From assembly GCA_002338655.1 (NCBI GenBank), contig DDIU01000021.1:57398-121397 (forward strand): a stretch of 64,000 bases of DNA. The letters are read 5' to 3'. This stretch comes from Flammeovirgaceae bacterium UBA1842. Lineage in GTDB: Bacteria > Bacteroidota > Bacteroidia > Cytophagales > Cyclobacteriaceae. The translations under genes were made by a program, and so were the position numbers. Below are positions 45,877 to 54,209 of the stretch, in pieces. The notes under the pieces are model-generated. The model worked only from the letters and a program-made list of their open reading frames with translations. It had not been told where the DNA came from and did not search any database. Numbering within the stretch: position 1 is the first letter of the stretch; every line of letters begins with the position of its first letter.

Positions 45877-46758
45877 TTACCATGGCAACTTTTTTCCAAT
45901 CAATTCTGATAATTCCTGATTTGAATCCTTATAGTAATTTGATAATTCAGCTTTGATTTCGCAACTTATTGTCTCTGGCTGTCCTTTTTGTAGCCTAAAG
46001 TATAGTTCTTTAACCGTTTTTGTAAACTTGCCATTGGGAAAATATGAAGCAATACTTCTCAGCTTAGAATGTAATTGTTTATTTTTTACTGTTTTAGTTT
46101 TATTTTTTGAGCTAAAATCAATTTGGTCTTCGGGCAAACTCTGGCCTATAAATTCCAGAACTTCTTTTAAAAACATCTCTGGTGATTTAATTAGCTCTTC
46201 AAAAAAGAATATCCCAACTTTTCCATTTGGATAGAGATTAAGCCAATGTGCAATGTATTTAGCATAATTGCCTAATAAAAGGTCTTGTCCTACAACGTAA
46301 CCACTTGGGTTCTCGCTCAGCGGTTTAAAATCACCGTATAATTGAGCTTTAGCCACTTTGTCAAAGGACAAATTGGCAGGGATTGATGCTAAATTATTTT
46401 TTGAATAGACAAAAGAGGAAAAAAACCTATCAACTGGGTTCCTCAATACAAATATTATCGATGGTATTGTAGGTAAGTTATTCAAAATAAAAGGTGCAGT
46501 TTTTTGATAAATGACATGTGTTGTTGCCTCGAGTAACATCTGTTTGCCGCTAGTCTTATAAAACGTACTATAATTTTGCCATTTATCGTTATGCACATTT
46601 AAAATGGTATTAGAAAGTGGGTTTTCTTCATCCATGATATAAAAGGTCTCTTTTGGGTTAGATCCTGAAATATTTGGATGTTGTATGAGCCAATTAAATA
46701 GTGAACTAGTGCCACATTTTGGTGCACCACCGAGAATTATAGTAGGGTACTTTATCAA
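45877..46758 (-). CDS. Sulfotransferase-like protein 1
   Basis: A 293-residue PAPS-dependent sulfotransferase-type protein. The 5'-phosphosulfate loop is GGAPKCGTSSLFNWL (residues 9-23), and the 3'-phosphate motif is FVLRNPVDRFFSSFVYSK. The fold and length match carbohydrate sulfotransferases of the heparan-sulfate type. The start is TTG at 46758, overlapping the upstream GT stop as TTGA; there is no ATG before the PAPS loop. It may transfer sulfate to the polysaccharide repeat. Confidence 0.82.
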   Translation of the reverse strand: MIKYPTIILGGAPKCGTSSLFNWLIQHPNISGSNPKETFYIMDEENPLSNTILNVHNDKWQNYSTFYKTSGKQMLLEATTHVIYQKTAPFILNNLPTIPSIIFVLRNPVDRFFSSFVYSKNNLASIPANLSFDKVAKAQLYGDFKPLSENPSGYVVGQDLLLGNYAKYIAHWLNLYPNGKVGIFFFEELIKSPEMFLKEVLEFIGQSLPEDQIDFSSKNKTKTVKNKQLHSKLRSIASYFPNGKFTKTVKELYFRLQKGQPETISCEIKAELSNYYKDSNQELSELIGKKLPW

Positions 46759-47861
46759 TTGAGATATATTTTTTCATACTGTTCAATTACCGAATTGGCA
46801 TTAAACAACTGCCTAGTTACCTGGGTGGCATTATCAGACATTAGTTTAATGACATCAGGATTGTTTTTTAAGTTGACTATAGCCTCAGCTAATGCTTTAT
46901 AATCACCTTGATTCACCACTATACCACATTCATGATTTTCAAGAATTTCTCTTGCTGACGGTACGTCAAATGAAATAACTGGAGTGCCTACAGACAAACT
47001 CTCAATCATACCTCTGGCAAGTCCCTCACGCTCAGATATAACAAGATTTACATCAAGGGTTTGGTACCACTCCTCCATATTGGGTTGATATCCAACAAAG
47101 TGTACCCTGTCAGACAAATTCTGTTTGTTTAGTTCCTCCTGACATAGTTTTGCATATTCTTCAGTTTCCGGTTTAAAATCACCAATAAAATAAATGGAAA
47201 TATCCCGCCATTCTTTTACTATCGATCCTGCCAATTGCAAAAATTGCAATTGCTGCTTCTTTACAAATACAGCCGCCACCACACCTACCACAAATCCCCG
47301 ACTGTCAAGTTGAATTGGCTTTTCTGTCGATTTTATTTGAAATTTATCAAAATCAACTATACTATAAATATAAGTTACTTTTTTAGGTCTCAAAGATAAG
47401 TTACGCTTTAGTAACCTTTCCATGTCCTTGGATAACACTACTATTTTATTAGCAATTTTTGAAGCCCAACGCCATTTTACCCCATAATCTTTGGAGTTAC
47501 TTTTAATGTCTCTCACATTAAAAACAACTCTCTTTCCCGCCAACCTTGCTCCAATACTTCCATATAACATGGCATTTATATCATTACAGTGGACACATGC
47601 CAGATTCTTGGTTCTAAGACATAATTTAAATACACGGTAATTAAAAAACAGAATGGAGATAATTTGACCCAATGAAAGGCGCCAAGTAAACACGGGGATA
47701 CCCTGTTCAATCCATTGTGTATTTTTTTTTGTATCAAGTTGTGTGACAATTATTTTTTCAAAGGATCTAAGGTTTTTAATTATTTGAGATATACTCTCCA
47801 CTCCTCCATTCGCACTATTGGAAGATTGAAATAGAATAAATAGTATTTTTTTTGTGCTCAA
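46755..47861 (-). CDS. GT4 glycosyltransferase
   Basis: A GT-B enzyme with ILFQSSNSANGGVESISQ near the start and donor-domain motifs VGVVAAVFVKKQQLQFL and ISEREGLARGMIESLSVG. No ATG is available. I prefer TTG 47861 (368 residues), 11 bases after the upstream stop, because the fold begins three residues later; TTG at 47921 would add 20 residues overlapping the upstream sulfotransferase gene. Confidence 0.82.
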   Translation of the reverse strand: MSTKKILFILFQSSNSANGGVESISQIIKNLRSFEKIIVTQLDTKKNTQWIEQGIPVFTWRLSLGQIISILFFNYRVFKLCLRTKNLACVHCNDINAMLYGSIGARLAGKRVVFNVRDIKSNSKDYGVKWRWASKIANKIVVLSKDMERLLKRNLSLRPKKVTYIYSIVDFDKFQIKSTEKPIQLDSRGFVVGVVAAVFVKKQQLQFLQLAGSIVKEWRDISIYFIGDFKPETEEYAKLCQEELNKQNLSDRVHFVGYQPNMEEWYQTLDVNLVISEREGLARGMIESLSVGTPVISFDVPSAREILENHECGIVVNQGDYKALAEAIVNLKNNPDVIKLMSDNATQVTRQLFNANSVIEQYEKIYLN

Positions 47862-47871
47862 TGGATTAGTA

Positions 47872-48486
47872 TTAATTACGTTTAAAATCAGCCGTTTTGT
47901 TTTTATGTGGAAAGCTTTCAATTGGCTTTTTTACAGACAAAAATTTCGACAGTTTTTTAGCCCCTAAGTCATCTTTAATATTTAATTCTATAAATCTATT
48001 TTCAGGCCAATTTTTAAAATATTCCCTCACAAACCGTTCATGTTTTTTATAACTCAACAGTTCTTTTTTCATATTAGGTCGGATTCCTTTTTTCTTTAAT
48101 GAGTAACTTTCAAATGACTTTATCCAATCTTCTTCTTCCCGATGCAAATAAATGAACTTACTACTTGGAAAAGCTTTGTCTAATTTGGGGATCATATCCT
48201 CTTTTAACCAAGGCAGATCATCAAATGACTCAAATTTTGAAGTATACCATATAATTTTATCATATTTTTTTTTCAGGTAAAAGTTGCGGTAAATTATTCT
48301 ATTGAATGAGGAATGTTTAAATCCAAAACCTGATAGTGCTGTACCTAAAGAAGAGGTTCCAGTTTTATTATATCCAATGCAAAATATTTTTGAAGAAAAG
48401 TCCGATTTACGAAAATAGAGCATGGCCATTTTTAATCTATTCCGTATTGGTGCAATTAGTTTTCTTATCGGCTTAGGTAGTTTCAT
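47872..48486 (-). CDS. Sulfotransferase-like protein 2
   Basis: The 204-residue protein carries the 5'-PAPS loop FCIGYNKTGTSSLGTAL (residues 35-51) and YLHREEEDWIKSFESYSL as a divergent 3'-phosphate site. The motif IGYNKTGTSSL matches a compact sulfotransferase group distinct from the first and third copies here. The start overlaps the GT4 stop upstream as ATGA. Probably cytosolic. Confidence 0.75.
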   Translation of the reverse strand: MKLPKPIRKLIAPIRNRLKMAMLYFRKSDFSSKIFCIGYNKTGTSSLGTALSGFGFKHSSFNRIIYRNFYLKKKYDKIIWYTSKFESFDDLPWLKEDMIPKLDKAFPSSKFIYLHREEEDWIKSFESYSLKKKGIRPNMKKELLSYKKHERFVREYFKNWPENRFIELNIKDDLGAKKLSKFLSVKKPIESFPHKNKTADFKRN

Positions 48487-49586
48487 ATCAATTTTGTCGC
48501 AATGTTACGCGCCCGAATTTCCCACGTATACTTGTTCACATAGTCAGCATAACATGCTTTACCCAGCTTCAATCTTTTTTCCGAATCAATTGCAAGTTGA
48601 TTAATGGACTCCACCCAGCGGTCAAGATTGTCTGGAGGGCACAAAATTGCATTATTTTCATTCAATACCTCACGTAATACCGGAAGATCTGAAGATATTA
48701 TTGCTTTTCCCGCTGACATATATTCAAATATTTTTAACGGACTCATATAAGCTGATGTATCTCGTGCTCCACCCCAAATACCCACAACCTTTTGATAGGG
48801 TGCTATTAGAATATCCATGGCCATTCGATAAGCTCCAACATCTGCCGGCCGAAGAAACCCATGAAAAACAACGTTATTGCCAACTGATTTACTTTTGAAG
48901 TAAGCAATATCCTTCTCAGTACCACCAATAAGATGAAAGATGACATTTGGTAGTCTTTTGGCCATTTCTAATATAAAATCTACTCCTCTACCTTTGTAAA
49001 GATGTCCTACATAACCCACATGAAATCCAGCGCCAAGAGAGGCAGGTGGACCTATATTTTCATCTGCAGCATCATGAGCCACCATCAAATTCTTAGCCTC
49101 AAACCCCTCCTTTATAAATATGTTTTTTAAAGCCTGCGAGATCACCACACTTTTAGTCAGCCTTTTACTTTTGTGAAATCGATCAACAAGAAAGCCCTTG
49201 ATCCAAAAGTACTTTTTGGGAGTACCATGAAATTCATGAGCAACTGAAAGTCCAAATCTGGTAGAGAAAATAGATCCCCACAAATCACGACTATAAACAA
49301 TCTCCGGTGCTATTTTCTTTGCTAATCTCGCACTTTTTATTGCTCTCCAAAAAACATTGCCACGTATGTTTGGAAAGGATATAAATTGAATGGAAAAATT
49401 AGGTTCTACCCCATAGAATTCAAAAATATCTCTTACAAAATCTTCTTGTTTTATAAGTGTATATTTTGGAGCAACCAAAGTCACCTCGTAACCAATATTG
49501 GCCAAAGCATTGCACATTTTCATTACATGAATACTGTTGGCTGCACGTGAAGGAATAATTGAATCGGCTAAATAAACCCACTTCAT
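48483..49586 (-). CDS. GT4 glycosyltransferase
   Basis: The 367-residue GT-B enzyme has SRAANSIHVMKMCNALA at the N-terminus and donor-domain motifs VGYVGHLYKGRGVDFIL and LKIFEYMSAGKAIISSDLP. Coupled to the downstream sulfotransferase gene by ATGA, which suggests that sulfation and glycosylation steps are coordinated. Confidence 0.87.
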   Translation of the reverse strand: MKWVYLADSIIPSRAANSIHVMKMCNALANIGYEVTLVAPKYTLIKQEDFVRDIFEFYGVEPNFSIQFISFPNIRGNVFWRAIKSARLAKKIAPEIVYSRDLWGSIFSTRFGLSVAHEFHGTPKKYFWIKGFLVDRFHKSKRLTKSVVISQALKNIFIKEGFEAKNLMVAHDAADENIGPPASLGAGFHVGYVGHLYKGRGVDFILEMAKRLPNVIFHLIGGTEKDIAYFKSKSVGNNVVFHGFLRPADVGAYRMAMDILIAPYQKVVGIWGGARDTSAYMSPLKIFEYMSAGKAIISSDLPVLREVLNENNAILCPPDNLDRWVESINQLAIDSEKRLKLGKACYADYVNKYTWEIRARNIATKLI

Positions 49587-49590
49587 AGCA

Positions 49591-50463
49591 CTAAATCCAA
49601 GATTGGTTTAACAAATCCGTATAAACTTGATTGGTTAAAATATTAAATTCTTCTTGTTCTTTTTTATTCCACTCGGGTCTTTTGGTATAGGTTCCTTTCC
49701 CTGGTTTATTATTAAGTATTTTTAAAAAGCCCTTTTCACTAATTTTATCAACGGCTAGATAACTTGTTAGCTGACTATAACTAGTATAATTAAATTTTTG
49801 AATTTCCACGAGTTTACAATTGTCGTTATTCTTTAAGACCTTCAGTAGTTCAGTATAAATGGTCGACCACATCCAGGCAATCTTACCAACTGTTGTATAT
49901 TTTGACCACACTTCAAACCCTTGAGGATCTTTAGGGAAAAACCGTCCGAAAAAATAATGTGCTTTTTCCAAACTGTATTCAAACCCCGGTACTTCATATT
50001 TAGATGAATCAAATTGAGGATTATAGTGATGATACCATCCTTTGTTGTAATGTGATTCAACTACTTTTTTAGGATCTCTAAAAAGGACGATCACTTGACT
50101 TTTAAATTTATTGAGCAACTCAGGTACATGCAAGCTTAGATAGGGATTAGCCTCACAATAAACTTTTTTCTGCACCATTGCCTGATTACCTAAATGAATT
50201 CTTGGAGTAAACATGGGGGTTGGATCCACATTTATTCCATACCACTTGGCATATTGATAATAACTGTCGCCTACAGGATTCCCAATTTCATCCAAATGAT
50301 AGGAAGCTACATCATTGCTAAATCCTAATAGTTCGGCCATAAAATGTGTGCCACTTCTTCCCATTCCTACACAAAAAATGTAACTGTTTAGGCTTATGGC
50401 ATCAGTATCCATTTCATTAAACAGATATTTCCTAGGTTTAGGCTTGAATAACTTTTCAATCAT
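49591..50463 (-). CDS. Sulfotransferase-like protein 3
   Basis: The 290-residue protein has the PAPS loop FCVGMGRSGTHFMAELL (residues 30-46) and 3'-phosphate site VIVLFRDPKKVVESHY. Overall it resembles carbohydrate sulfotransferases of a different branch from copies 1 and 2, with a longer central region around residues 150-200 (aromatic-rich). ATG start; 4 bases from the GT4 gene. Confidence 0.78.
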   Translation of the reverse strand: MIEKLFKPKPRKYLFNEMDTDAISLNSYIFCVGMGRSGTHFMAELLGFSNDVASYHLDEIGNPVGDSYYQYAKWYGINVDPTPMFTPRIHLGNQAMVQKKVYCEANPYLSLHVPELLNKFKSQVIVLFRDPKKVVESHYNKGWYHHYNPQFDSSKYEVPGFEYSLEKAHYFFGRFFPKDPQGFEVWSKYTTVGKIAWMWSTIYTELLKVLKNNDNCKLVEIQKFNYTSYSQLTSYLAVDKISEKGFLKILNNKPGKGTYTKRPEWNKKEQEEFNILTNQVYTDLLNQSWI

Positions 50464-50480
50464 AAAATAACTATACTTTA

Positions 50481-51389
50481 TTAAGGCAGAAATCTGTTCG
50501 CAACCTTAATTTTAAACTTATTTGGTATTTGATCCCTATTTACTTTAGACAATCCATTGGTTAATAATATACCCAGATAACCCAATTCTTCCAAAATACC
50601 AAAAGTTGTTGCGTTTACACTATTGTACCCACCAAATGGAGCGGCAAAAACATTCGACAATTTAATATTGAGTTTAGTTAAAGCTTCATGGCATTTTTGT
50701 ATTTCCTTTTTTTGTTCTTCTCTAGTTAGTGAAGATAACAAATAATGGTTATGGGTATGGTTTCCAAATACTACGTTATTTGATTCATTAATTAAGACTA
50801 AGTCGGATTGACTTAAATATAAATTAGTTGGAGTCTTAATATTTCTTAATTCTAAAAATTGACTTAAAACACTATCAATTAAACCGGAATTTATTTGAGG
50901 TTGCTTACTTTCCTTATAAAGATTCCTTTCAATAAATACATTCTTTGATTTTATAAATTGAACGAAATCTGATTCCAGTTTTTCGTGATATATTATTCTT
51001 ATCCTATCTCTCCAAAGTAAATTTCCTTGTAATGTTGATGAATTAACAAATATTGTAATTGGCAATTGGTGTTCCAACATAAATGGAATGGCCTGTTCCT
51101 TTATACTGGCATATGCATCATCAAAACATATTGTAGTAATCCTTTTTTTTCCCTTTGAAACTGCTTCCAAATACTCATCAGCCGGAAGGATCTTTGAAAC
51201 TCTATTTATCCGTAATATTAACTTTTGGAAATCATCAAACAAGAGAGTATGAATGTTGGTATTGAATTCTGGTTGCTTGGAGTGTATTGAATGGAAGCAT
51301 ACTCCAGTGCCAAGTGTAGATGATTTTAATATTTTACGCCATTGCAAGAAATAATTTCTGATTCCAGTCCAATTTTTATTGTAAATCAT
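50481..51389 (-). CDS. Polysaccharide deacetylase family protein
   Basis: The 302-residue NodB-type carbohydrate esterase (CE4) has the metal-binding Asp pair in TICFDDAYAS and the second metal motif FGNHTHNHYLLSSL. It would remove N- or O-acetyl groups from a sugar. The start is ATG 51389 (MIYNKNWTGIRN), just after the upstream stop; a TTG seven codons earlier overlaps the FkbM gene. No signal peptide is visible, so it may act on lipid-linked or nucleotide sugars in the cytoplasm. Confidence 0.83.
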   Translation of the reverse strand: MIYNKNWTGIRNYFLQWRKILKSSTLGTGVCFHSIHSKQPEFNTNIHTLLFDDFQKLILRINRVSKILPADEYLEAVSKGKKRITTICFDDAYASIKEQAIPFMLEHQLPITIFVNSSTLQGNLLWRDRIRIIYHEKLESDFVQFIKSKNVFIERNLYKESKQPQINSGLIDSVLSQFLELRNIKTPTNLYLSQSDLVLINESNNVVFGNHTHNHYLLSSLTREEQKKEIQKCHEALTKLNIKLSNVFAAPFGGYNSVNATTFGILEELGYLGILLTNGLSKVNRDQIPNKFKIKVANRFLP

Positions 51390-51396
51390 AACATTA

Positions 51397-52230
51397 CTAT
51401 TCCATTTCAATTTTTGGCCCGGCCATTAATACACTTTTAATATCATTTAGAATTAAACGTTTTCTTTTGGACGATTTCATATCTCTTCCATTAAAAGTCA
51501 AATGCTCAATATTATTATCCTTTAATAGCAATCTGAAAGCTTTTTCTTTATTGCCAGGCATTTTTTTTACGTCATCCCACATTCCATAAAAACCACTAAA
51601 GTAATTACAAAGATTACTATTGATTAAATCCATCATTACATTGTATTCTGCACCCTCTATGTTCATCCGTAAAATATTAATACTGCCCTTGAGCTTAATA
51701 CCTTCATTCATTATGATATCTGACAATTTAGACACAGGCACATTTATAACTTGAGTCTGCTGATTCTTATAAAAGGAATTGCCCAGTCCGTCACCTCCCA
51801 CATAAAATTTAATGGTACCGTTGGTTGGTATTTCATCGCTCAACGCTAAATTGTAAAATTTAATCTTGTGGTTTTTTTCAAATACCGCACCTGCCTCTAC
51901 GGCAAATTCTGGCATAGCTTCAAAGGCAAAAGCTTTATAGTTAAGCTTGTATGGTGCAAACAATTCGTTAGTAATCCATTTTAGTTCTGAGGCTTTTTTA
52001 TGTGTGCCAATATCAAAATAATTGATATTAATACTGTTTAATTCATCCAGTGTGTATTTTATAGTACGTTTATTGATTCTCCTTTTTGACGTAAATGATA
52101 ATATAATCGTGTCTATTCCACGAATAAACAATCTAATATGTCCGTGCAATCTCTTTGGAAAAATCTTCTTTAGGATTGACAACAAAGAATCGTTCCAAAA
52201 CTTTTGATATGGGTCCCAAATAATTGACAT
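51397..52230 (-). CDS. FkbM-type methyltransferase
   Basis: A 277-residue protein with the SAM-binding FDIGTHKKASELKW and the FkbM-family motif ILRMNIEGAEYNVMMDLI. It likely O-methylates a sugar hydroxyl. The DxGT in place of the usual DxGANxG is a deviation from the standard motif I. ATG start; 3 bases from the acyltransferase. Confidence 0.78.
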   Translation of the reverse strand: MSIIWDPYQKFWNDSLLSILKKIFPKRLHGHIRLFIRGIDTIILSFTSKRRINKRTIKYTLDELNSININYFDIGTHKKASELKWITNELFAPYKLNYKAFAFEAMPEFAVEAGAVFEKNHKIKFYNLALSDEIPTNGTIKFYVGGDGLGNSFYKNQQTQVINVPVSKLSDIIMNEGIKLKGSINILRMNIEGAEYNVMMDLINSNLCNYFSGFYGMWDDVKKMPGNKEKAFRLLLKDNNIEHLTFNGRDMKSSKRKRLILNDIKSVLMAGPKIEME

Positions 52231-52233
52231 AGA

Positions 52234-52701
52234 TTAATTTTCAATTGATTTAATCAATCTACCTGGTATACCACCATAAAAGGAATTTTTTGGGACGTCT
52301 TTCACAATAACTGAACCAGCACCAATTACACTATTCTCTCCTATCTTTACTCCTGCACTTATAATTGCACCAACTGCAATCCACACATTATTCTCGATAA
52401 CTATTGGTGCTTCAAAGTGCTTCCTAGGTTTTTCATTTAAATTTAAACCTGAAGATATTATTATTACATTAGGTGATATCCTAACATCATTTCCTATTTG
52501 TATTCCTCCCCTCACGCCTAAAGAAACATTATTATTAATTGTACAGCCATTTCCAATCTTCAAATTCGACAATCTTCCATAAGTAGTAATTTTGCCATAA
52601 ATCTTTACCCCCTTTCCAATATTTGCACCTTTCGAACGCATTCTAAAAACTCTCCATTTGAGTTTCATTGATTTTATTTTCATTTTGATTCTACCTAACA
52701 T
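52234..52701 (-). CDS. Hexapeptide-repeat acetyltransferase
   Basis: A 155-residue left-handed beta-helix protein of the xenobiotic/NodL type: repeats such as IGNGCTINNNVSLGV, and the C-terminal IVIENNVWIAVGAIISAGVK plus IGENSVIGAGSVIVKDVP. It would acetylate a sugar. ATG 52701 overlaps the Wzx stop by 11 bases; a later ATG at residue 7 is also possible. Confidence 0.85.
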   Translation of the reverse strand: MLGRIKMKIKSMKLKWRVFRMRSKGANIGKGVKIYGKITTYGRLSNLKIGNGCTINNNVSLGVRGGIQIGNDVRISPNVIIISSGLNLNEKPRKHFEAPIVIENNVWIAVGAIISAGVKIGENSVIGAGSVIVKDVPKNSFYGGIPGRLIKSIEN

Positions 52702-54172
52702 TTTTATTTTTTAGTTTCAGATTACTCATTATTGATTTCAAAGTATTATAAAGCAATCTGAATTTTAGCAATTCTGCTAATCGCTTATTTAGAGTTACCC
52801 CAAAAAATGAAATCCCTCCAATTATTGAAATAAGAATAAGTCTTGAAAATTCATTTAGAGGTATAAAACTAAAAGTAAAATAGATTATCACTGGAATAAT
52901 ACCTACTATAAAAGTGTAAATAGTGGAATTAAATACAAGTTTAAAAAAATCAATCCATTTATAGTTAGTGTTCTCAATCACCATTTGTAACAGCAATGAA
53001 AACATGATAATCAATGCAATATTAGTTCCTAAAGCTACTCCAGCTAGGCCATAGTATGATCCAAAATAAGCACCGAGTAAGACTGAAAAACAATAAATAA
53101 CTTGGATTTTTGCGTAGCGTTCTAATTTAGCTATACCTTTTATTAGCGTTCCTGTAATTTTATATCCTATTTTAAATACTATCACTAAAGCTAAAATTCT
53201 AAATGGTATAATCGTATTTGTCCATTGATCTCCAAGTAAAATGGAAATTATTTCTGGTGCCAATATAAATGCAAATAGACTAACTGGACCTGTAATAAAA
53301 AATAGTAAGGCTAAATAATCCCTTACCATACTTGTCAATTTCTCTTTGTTATCTTGAGAATCACTAAATTCCACAAATAGCAGTGTATTTAATACGTTAC
53401 CAATTATGCTGTGTGGGAAGTTCATTAACCCATAGGCTCTGCTATAATATCCTAAATTCTCCGCTCCCATGATCCTACTAACTACGAAATAGTCCCCTTT
53501 TAATGCAAAATAGTTAGCTATTTTGGCATATGTCAGATTCTTTCCGAAATTGAATAACGAATTGAATTTTTCCTTTGAAAAAGTAAATTTCAGAGGATAC
53601 TGGTTTTGTCCAATTGATAATAGAATACTATATATAATTGACTGTGCAATTATTCCCCAAACTAAGGAGTACACTCCATATCCAAAATACGCCAAAACCA
53701 GGCTAATGAGTCCGTATCCAAGTACGAACGAAAATGCATCTCTTCCCGCAAGCACTTTAAATTTTTTGTTTTTTTGTAATAAACTAAATTGAACTTGACT
53801 GAAACTTTTGATTGGGAATATTATGGATAGTAACCATAGTATTCTTTCCAAATCTGGCTGTTTAAAATACAGAGCCAAAGGATGGCTTAATACTAATACT
53901 AGTATACAAAAGATAACACCCAGAATTAGAGAGCTTGTATAAGCCGTTCCAATATCTGATTGATCAATTTCTTTTTTTTGAACCAACCCTTGCCCAAATC
54001 CAAATTGAACAAATAAATCAGCAAAACCTGTAACGATCATTGCAGTTGCAAGTAATCCAAAATCTTCAGGCGTTAAAATTCTAGCCAAGATGGCTGTAAT
54101 TCCAATTCTAAAAAACGATTGAAGAGCTGATCCACCAAGTAAATACTTAAAACCTTTACTTAAATTTGACAT
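52691..54172 (-). CDS. Wzx-like polysaccharide flippase
   Basis: The 493-residue membrane protein has 12-14 predicted transmembrane segments, with the MOP-superfamily opening GFKYLLGGSALQSFFRIG and LARILTPEDFGLLATA, near the WzxE/RfbX group. It would flip undecaprenyl-linked repeat units across the inner membrane. It sits directly downstream of the Wzc-like gene, as in Wzx/Wzy loci. Confidence 0.87.
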   Translation of the reverse strand: MSNLSKGFKYLLGGSALQSFFRIGITAILARILTPEDFGLLATAMIVTGFADLFVQFGFGQGLVQKKEIDQSDIGTAYTSSLILGVIFCILVLVLSHPLALYFKQPDLERILWLLSIIFPIKSFSQVQFSLLQKNKKFKVLAGRDAFSFVLGYGLISLVLAYFGYGVYSLVWGIIAQSIIYSILLSIGQNQYPLKFTFSKEKFNSLFNFGKNLTYAKIANYFALKGDYFVVSRIMGAENLGYYSRAYGLMNFPHSIIGNVLNTLLFVEFSDSQDNKEKLTSMVRDYLALLFFITGPVSLFAFILAPEIISILLGDQWTNTIIPFRILALVIVFKIGYKITGTLIKGIAKLERYAKIQVIYCFSVLLGAYFGSYYGLAGVALGTNIALIIMFSLLLQMVIENTNYKWIDFFKLVFNSTIYTFIVGIIPVIIYFTFSFIPLNEFSRLILISIIGGISFFGVTLNKRLAELLKFRLLYNTLKSIMSNLKLKNKNVR

Positions 54173-54209
54173 TCTAAATATCTAGTTTTGAAAAGGAGTT
54201 TGAAAGCTT

